NCBI GenBank assembly: GCA_910578585.1
Contig: CAJTRG010000011.1
Coordinates: 24,001 to 88,000 of the forward strand
Length of the DNA stretch: 64,000 nt
Direction of reading: 5' to 3'
From: an uncultured Mailhella sp.
Lineage (GTDB): Bacteria; Desulfobacterota; Desulfovibrionia; Desulfovibrionales; Desulfovibrionaceae
Shown: one piece after another, positions 35,062 through 43,700 of the stretch
How positions within the stretch are numbered: the first letter of the stretch is position 1
How the letters are laid out: each line of letters begins with the position of its first letter
Notes under the pieces: generated by a model
Seen by the model: only the letters and a program-made list of their open reading frames with translations
Database searches by the model: none
What the model was told of the DNA's origin: nothing
Position numbers and translations under genes: made by a program

Positions 35062-35083
35062 GTACAGGTATTATGCGTAAAAC

Positions 35084-36457
35084 TTACTTCACATCACGGT
35101 TGAATTCTTCATAGGCCATGGTTACAAACTTACCAAGAGCAAAGAGGGCAATAATGTTTGGCAGAACCATGATACCGTTAAAGAAGTCGGCAAGGTTCCA
35201 AACAAGGTCAACCTTAAGTACAGAACCCATTACAAGGAATGCAATAACAACGATCTTATAAGGACGAACAGCCTTTGTGCCAAAGAGGTACTTGATGTTT
35301 TGTTCACCGAAGAAAGACCAGCTCAAAATAGTGGAACCGGCAAAAAAGAAAAGGCAAACAGCAACAAAGGAACTGCCCAAGGGGCCAAGGCCGATAGTAA
35401 ATGCCTTTTGAGTCAGGGCAATACCTTGCGGCACAGCATTGGCGTCAGTACCAAGAGCGCCGGTCATAAGGATAACAAAAGCAGTCATATTGAGAACAAC
35501 AAAGGTATCAAAGAACACACCAATAATTGCAACAAGACCTTGTTGAGCAGGATACTTTACCTTGGCAATAGCGTGTGCATGAGGGGTTGAACCCATACCG
35601 GCTTCGTTGGAGAAAAGACCGCGGGCAACACCATAACGCATAGCTTCCTTCACGCTGGCTCCAATAACACCGCCGGTTGCAGCCATTGGGTCAAAAGCAC
35701 CGATAAAAATCATCTTGAATGCAGGAATAAGCTGGTCAACATGGATAATCATAACAACAAGAGAACCAATAACATAGAGAAGAGCCATGAGCGGAACCAT
35801 TTTTTCCGTGGTGTAGGCTAAACGGGAAACACCGCCAAGGAAAATAAAACCAACAAATGCAGCTACAAATAAACCAATGGCAAGCGGAGGAACACCAAAA
35901 GCAGTATAGAAAGAATCAGCAATGGAGTTTGCCTGAACCATGTTTCCGATAAAACCAAGAGCAAAAATAATGGCAACAGCAAAAAATCCAGCCAGTGCTT
36001 TACTGCCTAAGCCTTTGGAAATATAGTAAGCAGGGCCGCCAACGCTGTGGCCCCTGTCGTCTTTTGTTTTATAAATTTGGGCAAGCACTGCTTCCACGAA
36101 AATGGTTGCCATACCAAAGAAGGCTGCAATCCACATCCAGAAGATAGCCCCAGGACCACCACATGCAATAGCTGTTGCTGCACCTGCCATATTCCCTGTA
36201 CCAACTTGAGCGGCAACCGCGGTTGTCAGGGATTGGAAGGAACTCATACCTTCCTTGCCGGCTTTTTCGCCTTGCAGGGACATATTGCCAAAGCCATAGC
36301 GCATTGCTTTTGTAAAGCGTTTGACTTGGACAAATCTGAGTTTTAACGTAAAATAAATACCAGCACCAACTAAAATAGGAATCAAGCAAAAAGGTCCCCA
36401 CAGGACATCATTCAGGCTTGAAACCAGTGCATTAAGTTGATCCAAAATTTGGTTCAT
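35084..36457 (-). CDS. sodium:alanine/glycine symporter, AGCS family
   Basis: A 457-residue transporter with about ten hydrophobic helices. AGCS signatures: GNMAGAATAIACGGPGAIFW plus MWIAAFFGM, FVEAVLAQIYK, and GVARGLFSNEAGMGSTPHAH. It imports alanine or glycine with sodium. It stands alone with its own terminator and a 456-base upstream region that contains repeated TTTTACAA dyads. Length is normal. Confidence 0.93.
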   Translation of the reverse strand: MNQILDQLNALVSSLNDVLWGPFCLIPILVGAGIYFTLKLRFVQVKRFTKAMRYGFGNMSLQGEKAGKEGMSSFQSLTTAVAAQVGTGNMAGAATAIACGGPGAIFWMWIAAFFGMATIFVEAVLAQIYKTKDDRGHSVGGPAYYISKGLGSKALAGFFAVAIIFALGFIGNMVQANSIADSFYTAFGVPPLAIGLFVAAFVGFIFLGGVSRLAYTTEKMVPLMALLYVIGSLVVMIIHVDQLIPAFKMIFIGAFDPMAATGGVIGASVKEAMRYGVARGLFSNEAGMGSTPHAHAIAKVKYPAQQGLVAIIGVFFDTFVVLNMTAFVILMTGALGTDANAVPQGIALTQKAFTIGLGPLGSSFVAVCLFFFAGSTILSWSFFGEQNIKYLFGTKAVRPYKIVVIAFLVMGSVLKVDLVWNLADFFNGIMVLPNIIALFALGKFVTMAYEEFNRDVK

Positions 36458-36498
36458 CTGAAACCTCTCGAATTAATTGTTAAACAAAAGCCACAGTC

Positions 36499-36520
36499 AT
36501 TTTTACAATTTTGTAAAAAT
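36499..36520. promoter_or_regulatory. operator-like palindrome upstream of the symporter
   Basis: ATTTTTACAA-TT-TTGTAAAAAT, about 42 bases before the symporter start. Related half-sites occur at about 36595-36609 and 36653-36670. The binding protein is unknown. Confidence 0.45.
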
Positions 36521-36729
36521 AAATAGTACTCTATTAAATAAGAATACGCAAGAAATATCTTCCTAATTGTTAAATTATTATTTAATACTTTGGCAATTTT
36601 TGTAAAATTCAGACAATACAATTCAATCTCTCCAACTTTGCCTGCACTAAGAAATTTTACAATATTGTCAATTTACTTTTCTCACAACATACCGCTAACC
36701 ATAACAATTATATCAATATTAATAAAAAA

Positions 36730-36752
36730 GAGCAGTACCAAAACTACTGCTC
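36730..36752 (-). terminator. second terminator-like hairpin downstream of rpoN
   Basis: GAGCAGTA-N7-TACTGCTC, followed on the minus strand by CTTTTTTATT. Confidence 0.65.
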
Positions 36753-36855
36753 ATTATTTGATAAATCTTTTCTGCCGCTCTTAATACTAATTATAAAATT
36801 TAAAAAGAAAGTCCTTAATAATCAACTCAAAAGATTAAAACGTTTTGAAAGAGGT

Positions 36856-36889
36856 CAAGGAGAAAACTTTTGAAAAAGTTTTCTCCTTG
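36856..36889. terminator. terminator hairpin after rpoN
   Basis: CAAGGAGAAAACTTTT pairs with AAAAGTTTTCTCCTTG around a central G; 16-base stem just downstream of the rpoN stop. The T tract is inside the arm and not after it. Confidence 0.6.
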
Positions 36890-36913
36890 AAAATTTAACA
36901 TATAAATTAAAGA

Positions 36914-38365
36914 TTAAAAACGCTGCTTACGCTTGGAAGAAGATGGAATATTCAGGGCTGTGCGGTATTTTGCCACAGTTCGGCGGGCAATATCCACACC
37001 AATTTCCTGCTTCAAAAGTTCACAGAGTTTCTCATCAGCAAGTGGATTTTTGGGGTCTTCCTTGCTGATCATCTTCTTGATCAGCGCCTTTACGCTTTCA
37101 GAACCAACGGAATCGCCGTCGTCAGAACTCAGGGCACTGTTAAAGAAAAATTTCAATTCAAAAACTCCATGGGGTGTGGAAACATATTTATTGGTGGTGA
37201 TACGGCTGACAGAAGACTCATGCATTTCAATATCTTCTGCAATATCCTTTAAAATAAGCGGTTTCAGTTTATCCACACCTTCTTCAAAAAACGGTCGCTG
37301 GAATTTGACAATACTTTCCATTACCTTGTACAGGGTGCGTTTTCTTTGCTCAAGACTCTTGATCAGCCAGGAGGCAGAAGCAATTTTCTTATTGGTAAAA
37401 TCTTTTACTTCCGCAGAAACATTATTGCTGTTTTCCAAAAAATCATTCAAGCGCAAATTAGGGATATCTTCATCATTCAAAACAATCACAAAATCCCCGT
37501 CACTGGCAAAAACATAAACATCAGGACTGACGTATAAAGGTTCACTTTCGCCAAAGCTTGCACCGGGCATGGGGTCAAGGGACTGGATAATATCCAGATA
37601 TTCCTTGAGCGTATCCATATCCAAATGGAATTTGCGAAGCAGTGGTTTATATCTGTGGGTTTCAAGATCTGTGAGATGATATTTGATTAAATCAACGAGA
37701 ATTGGATCACGATCGTATTTTAATACTTCAACCTGCGTGAGCAAACATTCCTGCGGCGTGCGCGCTGCAACCCCCACAGGGTCAAGACGCTGCACTTTAT
37801 AGAGCAGTGCTTCCACTTCCTCTTCTGTGCTTTTGGAACTTTCCGCAATTTCAGAAAGCTCTGCCCGCAAATAGCCGCAGCTATCAAGATTTCCTATAAT
37901 ATTTTCGCAAATTTCAATTTCTTTTTCATTTAAGGAGGAGAGACGCAATTGCCACATTAAATGCGCGTCCAAAGAACTTTTTTCTGCATAACGCGTTTCC
38001 AAAAAGTTATTATCTTCAATGGATTCGTACTCATGCATAGTGGAAGTTCTGGGGGCAGAAGAAAGTTCCCCTAAATAATCTTCCCAATCGCCGTTTTTCG
38101 CAACTTCTTCATAAGAATACCCCTCGTCCTCATCACCTTGTGAGGGACGGCTTTCGTTATTCAATTCCGCAAAATTTTCCTCACCCTCAGAGAGTTCAGG
38201 CGAACTTGGTGCTTCCTCTAAAAAAGGATTTTCTAAAAGTTCTTGTTGAATATGTTCCACAAGTTCAAGCCTTGACATTTGCAGCAATTTAATTGCCTGC
38301 TGCAACTGCGGTGACATCAGAAGTTGTTGTGTTTGCTTTAGTTGTTGCCTAAGCTCTAAAGCCAT
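36914..38365 (-). CDS. rpoN: RNA polymerase sigma-54 factor
   Basis: About 483 residues from MALELRQQLKQTQQL; GGAG six bases upstream favours this ATG over one five codons earlier. Region I is the glutamine-rich MSPQLQQAIKLLQMSRLEL followed by an acidic stretch (about 50-110). The core-binding domain follows, then a helix-turn-helix near MHESSVSRITTNKY, and the RpoN box ARRTVAKYR at the C-terminus for -24 recognition. It directs promoters that need enhancer-binding ATPases. The TPR gene is divergently transcribed. No hpf or ptsN-type partners follow it, unlike many proteobacteria. Confidence 0.96.
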   Translation of the reverse strand: MALELRQQLKQTQQLLMSPQLQQAIKLLQMSRLELVEHIQQELLENPFLEEAPSSPELSEGEENFAELNNESRPSQGDEDEGYSYEEVAKNGDWEDYLGELSSAPRTSTMHEYESIEDNNFLETRYAEKSSLDAHLMWQLRLSSLNEKEIEICENIIGNLDSCGYLRAELSEIAESSKSTEEEVEALLYKVQRLDPVGVAARTPQECLLTQVEVLKYDRDPILVDLIKYHLTDLETHRYKPLLRKFHLDMDTLKEYLDIIQSLDPMPGASFGESEPLYVSPDVYVFASDGDFVIVLNDEDIPNLRLNDFLENSNNVSAEVKDFTNKKIASASWLIKSLEQRKRTLYKVMESIVKFQRPFFEEGVDKLKPLILKDIAEDIEMHESSVSRITTNKYVSTPHGVFELKFFFNSALSSDDGDSVGSESVKALIKKMISKEDPKNPLADEKLCELLKQEIGVDIARRTVAKYRTALNIPSSSKRKQRF

Positions 38366-38556
38366 ATTCCGCTCCAACATTTAGTTTTATTATGTATGCA
38401 TTTCTTATGCCATAATTATTTTCCTATTGCAAGTCTTACGCCAAAAAAATCTATTCTATAATAAATTGAGTTTGTTATGGGTTTGTAAAAAGAAAAAACC
38501 TTGCTTAAAGGGCAAGAGTATGGCAAAATAAATGCAATACAATTTCGAGGATTATT

Positions 38557-39147
38557 ATGGATATAAATCAAGTACGCACCCAGCTTGCCACAGCAAAAGC
38601 CAATGTTTTAAAAGGCGATATTACCACTTCGCTGAAACGCTTTATTTATGCCCTGCATGAGCTTACCAAATCAAGCGCCCCCATTCCTGTTGAACTCAAA
38701 AGCATGATTCGCGATATCTCCGTGGAATATAACTCCTTTAAACAAATAAAGGATGAACTCAATATCAATTTTGCCTACACAGCCGGCGAAGAGAAAAAGC
38801 TTCTTGTGGTCTGCATGAAAGCCTATGAGCATTTAGCCAAAGATGCCAATAAAGAAGAAAGCTATGAAGACGCACTCAAACGCAAAAAATCACTTGATCA
38901 GCACCTTATTGCCGTCAAAGATTTTTTGAGCCGCAATTTTCTTGAACAGGCAGACGAAGAAGTGGAAAAAGCCCTTAAATTTTACAAGGACGAACACAAA
39001 GTTTTTGCCTATCTTGGTGAACTCTATTTGCAAAGCAATTATATCACGCGCGCAAAGCACTTCTACAAAAAAGCAACCGAAGTGGAACCCGACAATCAGG
39101 ACGTTGCCCGAAAATTTATTGAAGTCAATAAAATGCAGGCAAAATAA
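38557..39147 (+). CDS. tetratricopeptide-repeat-like protein
   Basis: A 196-residue cytoplasmic helical protein. The last third has TPR-like helices: FLEQADEEVEKALKFYKDEH followed by KVFAYLGELYLQSNYITRAK and HFYKKATEVEPDNQDVAR. The first part (MDINQVRTQLATAKANVLKG, SLKRFIYALHEL) also looks like helix pairs. The CGAGG just upstream is the ribosome site. Eight bases separate it from the nuclease gene, so the three genes to 44945 form an operon; a scaffold role in that complex is possible but unsupported. Confidence 0.65.
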   Translation: MDINQVRTQLATAKANVLKGDITTSLKRFIYALHELTKSSAPIPVELKSMIRDISVEYNSFKQIKDELNINFAYTAGEEKKLLVVCMKAYEHLAKDANKEESYEDALKRKKSLDQHLIAVKDFLSRNFLEQADEEVEKALKFYKDEHKVFAYLGELYLQSNYITRAKHFYKKATEVEPDNQDVARKFIEVNKMQAK

Positions 39148-39155
39148 GAGGAATT

Positions 39156-40709
39156 ATGCAGCAGTTATCCTTTATTCATGTTTCTGATTTGCATTTGGAT
39201 AATTTTCCGCCTGTAAAGCCAGAAAATGATGAAATGGCAATGCGTTTGCATGAAGCACCCTATGAGGCATTAAAAAATTTACTGGAACTTTGCAGGCAAA
39301 AATCACCGCAATTTATTGTTTTTTCAGGTGATATTCATGAACACGGCGTGCTCAGCCTCAAAGCTCGTTTCAGTTTAATGAAATTTTTTAATGCCTTAAA
39401 AGCATTAAATATTCCTTTTTATTATGCCTGCGGCAATCACGACCACCTTGGCCAAAACGATAAATTTTTTCAAAATTTTGATTTGGTTTTTCGCTTTACT
39501 GAAACATGGACAACCTTTTCTTTTGTTCCGCAAGAAAATTCCGTTGAAAACACTCCCGAAAGGACTGACGAAAATTTCAGCGAACACATGGACGACATGC
39601 CGGAAGAAGAATTGAGTGAAGAAACAGAACGTGAAACAGATATTGAGCTGAAAGAATATTTAGACGACGCGAAGAACGAGACTCAAGACGCCGCAGATGA
39701 AAATGCGGATGAAGAATTGGGCGAAAATTCAGGCGAAGAACTTGTCAAAACTGAAATTCCTTTTTGTCATATTCACGGCATCAGCCACACCAACCGCAAA
39801 GAATTGAAAAATTTGCTCAAAGACTTTGTCTACGAGAAAAAAGCCTTCTTCAATATCGGAGTGCTCCATGCCAGCGTGCACAATTCTGAAAGCGTCAAAA
39901 ACACCGACAAACATGTTGTTGCCCTGTGCAGAGAAAAAGACTTTGCACCTTTCCCTCTTGATTATTGGGCCCTCGGGCATATCCACGAACTTTCCATAGT
40001 GCATCAGGATCCTTTTGTTGCCTATTCAGGAGCCATGCAGGCAACCCGCATGAACGAAAACGGCGCACACGGCGCCTATTTTGTCACTATTGAAAAGAAT
40101 GAAAAAAATCCTCGAAAAGGCCCCAAAATCCATACGGAATTTTGTCCGCTCGCACCGCTTGAAACGTATGTCCTGAACCTGGAACTGCCTGCCGCTGAAA
40201 CTGAAGAGCTGGAAAATATTGAGCAGTGTCTTGAATATTTCCTTTATACCTTTAAAAAGGAATACACAAAATTTGCCAAAAATCCAAAATGCAGCACAAG
40301 GATTTTTACAATTCTTCTGGAAGGGCAGCACGATCTGTCTCAGGAACTGCAAAGCGAAGATTTTATCCAAAATCTTAAAGATAAACTTGAAGAATTGGAT
40401 CTTGGCACCCGTATTTTTATCAATAAAATAAAATCTCTTATCCGGCCAAGCTTTGGCTATGAAAATGCCCATAAGCGCGATGATTTGCTGGGGGAAATAT
40501 TCAGAACCCTTGAAAATCTTCGCAACGATCCCGAAGCATGCAAAGAAATTCTCAAAAAAATTGAAAACGATTTTAAAATCAAAAATGAAATAGATCTTGG
40601 CTTTTTCAGCCACAGCGATAAACCAAGTCAAGAACAAGTTGAAAAATATCAAAATGCACTCTTGAATGCCTGTGAAAATATTTGTGTGAACATTTTAGAA
40701 CCCAAATAA
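39156..40709 (+). CDS. YhaO/SbcD-like metallophosphoesterase nuclease subunit
   Basis: A 517-residue calcineurin-fold enzyme with the Mre11-type metal motifs in order: HVSDLHLD, FSGDIHEHG, ACGNHDHLG, IGVLHASVHN and ALGHIHELS. Together with the ATPase encoded next it should form a DNA end-processing nuclease like SbcCD or Bacillus YhaO-YhaN. Between residues about 126 and 200, after the third motif, sits a strongly acidic low-complexity insert rich in E, D and N (EEELSEETERETDIEL and similar) absent from usual members. Twelve bases separate the gene from its partner. Confidence 0.85.
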   Translation: MQQLSFIHVSDLHLDNFPPVKPENDEMAMRLHEAPYEALKNLLELCRQKSPQFIVFSGDIHEHGVLSLKARFSLMKFFNALKALNIPFYYACGNHDHLGQNDKFFQNFDLVFRFTETWTTFSFVPQENSVENTPERTDENFSEHMDDMPEEELSEETERETDIELKEYLDDAKNETQDAADENADEELGENSGEELVKTEIPFCHIHGISHTNRKELKNLLKDFVYEKKAFFNIGVLHASVHNSESVKNTDKHVVALCREKDFAPFPLDYWALGHIHELSIVHQDPFVAYSGAMQATRMNENGAHGAYFVTIEKNEKNPRKGPKIHTEFCPLAPLETYVLNLELPAAETEELENIEQCLEYFLYTFKKEYTKFAKNPKCSTRIFTILLEGQHDLSQELQSEDFIQNLKDKLEELDLGTRIFINKIKSLIRPSFGYENAHKRDDLLGEIFRTLENLRNDPEACKEILKKIENDFKIKNEIDLGFFSHSDKPSQEQVEKYQNALLNACENICVNILEPK

Positions 40710-40721
40710 TTTGGTGACCAT

Positions 40722-43700
40722 ATGTATATTAAAAATTTTCATATAGAAGAATTTGGCCCTTTAGAAACTATTGATGTGCAAAATCTGCCTCAAACCATGG
40801 CGGTTTTTCTGGGGGATAATGAAGCGGGCAAAAGTTCTTCCATGGAATTTATCCGCAGCATGCTCACCGGCATTCCCAACAGACGCGACCTTTTCTCCCA
40901 ATCCCTGAAGAAATTTAAAGGCGGCTCTCTGTTTTTAGATGATGAAAAATACGGAGAAATGCTGGTAGAGCGCAATTTTTCTGCCCGTTCCAACCGCAAT
41001 TTAAAAGTTTATAACAGCAGTAAGAAGAAAATTGACAACAGTATTTTTTACGATGTTACAGATAATATTTCTCAGGATGTCTACAGACTTATTTTCGGTT
41101 TCAACTTAGCAGAATTACAGAACTTTTCTGCTTTTCAAGATACCAATATTTTTGAAAATATTTTAGGCGCAAGCTATGGACTTGGGCTGATTACCCCTGA
41201 ACTTGCCCTGCAAAAAATTCAGGAGCAAATGGAGCGTCTCTATAAAACCAAGGGCAAAAGCTCTCAATTACAAAATCTCTTTTCTCAATGGAAAGAAGAA
41301 AATGCACTTTTCGAAAAGACCAATCAACGTATTGAAAAATTTGATAATTTACAGCAAAAACTTGAAAGCGCAACCCTTTCCTATGAAGAACTAAAACAGG
41401 AAAAAATCAATATCAAGACCCATGAAGAAGAACTGCGCACCTTTATTACCCTCTGGAGTCAATGGAAAAAATGGGCAGATATTCAGCAGGAATTTATCAG
41501 AATGAAAGCCTTGACAGGTGACGTTTTTGATGAACAGCCTGAAAATGTGGAAATTTTATTTACTAAAATTCTCGAGCAGCGCAGAATTAAACAGGAATCT
41601 TTAACTTCACTGCGCGACGCCCAGCAAAAAATTGAATTTCGTCTGAAATCTTTTAACATCAGAACAGGACTTATTTCTCAATATTTGCCTATTAAAAATT
41701 TAGCTCAGCAATTTGCCGAAGCCAGCAAAATTATTGCAGAAATTCCTACACAAAAAGTACAGATCGAACAATCTTTTATTGCCCTGAACAAGCAAAACAA
41801 AAAAGTACTGGATACCTGGGCAGCCTTTAATACCAGCTCCCGTCTGGAAGAATTTGAGAAGCCGGAACAGATATTAACCCATTTCCAACCTATTTTGGAA
41901 GACAGCCTTTTCCTTGATGATTTGGAAAAATTTGCCGTACAAATCCGAGAATCCAAAAATCATATCCAGAATGCACAAACAGCTTTGGAATATGCAAAAC
42001 GCGACGCCGATAAAGCAAAACAAAAATATCAGGCAGTGTTGCAGGAAAAATCCGAAGCCATCAAAAATTTCAATAAAAATGCCCTGTTGAGTAAGGATGA
42101 AATTGCCTTTGAACAGGAACTGCAAACATGGCAAAACCGCCTGCAGGAAACCCAGGAAAAAGAAAACGACTATCTGGAAATTTCTACCACCAAGTGTACT
42201 GAATTTTTAAATCAAGCCAAAGCTCTTGGTTTTACGGTTTTGCAGGACAGCGATATCAATAAGGATAATGCAAAAAAGTTCCTCAATAATTACATGCAAT
42301 TAGCACAAATTGTGCGCGATATCCACGGCAAAGAAGAGAAAATCTTATCTGACCTTAAACGCTATGAAGAAACCACCGAGCACCTGCAGCGTCAGGAACA
42401 AAATTATCACGAACAGCTGCAAAGAACGAAGCAGCACAATGAACAAGACAAGAAACGCATTGAGAAAATCAATGCCATTGATAAAGCTACTCATAATATT
42501 ATCCAGCAATTGGAAAACATAGAACAAAAACAAAACGAAGCTAAAACCAATAAGCAGAAAAAGCATGAAGCCCTTGAACTGCCGAAATGGGCATGTATTC
42601 CTGCAATCCTATGTTTTGTGGGCGCCATTCTATTATTCCTGCTGCGTCTCACCAGTGACAGTTCCGAAGTTGCCACCTTTTTCGGCACGCTCAATATTCC
42701 CTATGCACTTCCTTTTATTCTGCTGATTTCCGGCATTGGGCAGGCAGGCTTCTTATGGTATATCAAGCAAAATAATACCCAGCCGGAACAGCCTGCGGAA
42801 CTCAATTCTGACAGTGAAAAGATTGAGCAATTAGTCCTCGATTTGCAGGAATTGCAAACCATTCAGGAAAAACTTCTGCAAAACTTCTATCCTGAACAGG
42901 CAAAGGAACAAATTCAGAATACCGAAGAAGAAAACAGTGTTGATTTACTGCATTTTGATAAAGAGCTCATGTTAAAAATTGATGAGCCAAAAAGTTCCTG
43001 GCTTGCACAAGTTATTGCCAAAGCAAAGGAAAAAGCCTCACTCTACAGCCATTATGCAAAGAAATTTGATGTGGAGACTCAGCAGGATCAAAAGAAAGCT
43101 CCTGCTTCACTGACGGATTTGCAAAATGAAGCTGGTAATTTGGAAAAACAAATTCTTGAGACGCTTGCCGATGCCCAGTGCAGGGTGGAAAACATTGCCC
43201 AGATTCCAAACTTTATGAAGATGATTGCCCGCCTTGATTTGATTGTGGAAGACATCAACTCCATGAGCGTCAATGTTCGGGACTGCCATGATGTGTATGC
43301 GGAATTTATGCACTGGCTTGAGGCAAAAATCCCCGCGCTTTTTGAGAAAATATCATCCCTTTCCAGTGATGAGTATTTGCCCCATTTAATTGAATACCGC
43401 CACACAATCCGCGAAGAACAATTCAAACATATTCAGGAAATCCACGGAGCGATTTTTGCAGAAAGCCTTGCCAGCCTCGAAGAAAGCACCGAGCATTATG
43501 CCCATGTGGAAAAATCCCTTGCTGAACGCAAACTTGCTCTGGAAAAAATCTATTATGCTCTGGCGGATTTCTTACGGAAAAACGGCTTCTTATATGAAGA
43601 AACCCGCAATGATTTTGTCTATGCCCTCAGCAAAGAAGAGCAGGAACAAGATATTTTTACAGGCACTTTTGCCAGTGTAAAGCACTGTGTTGAATATCTC

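Larger units (their letters stand above)
34565..35083. other. 519-base gap upstream of the nucleotidyltransferase operon
   Basis: No credible gene. It should contain the promoter of the glycan operon. It begins with a poly-A run near 34613-34627 and holds two hairpins (34670-34694 and 35031-35061) and a smaller AGGGG / CCCCT pair near 34744-34768. Small minus-strand frames of 14 and 23 codons occur around 34780-34900, without ribosome sites. Confidence 0.4.

Noticed and set aside
36458..36913. Glycine riboswitch before the AGCS symporter
   Set aside because: AGCS genes are often controlled that way, but no tandem aptamer pattern is visible; only AT-rich dyads are found.
42580..42780. Zinc hook in the SbcC-like protein
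   Set aside because: No CxxC is present at the coiled-coil apex; two hydrophobic helices are found instead.
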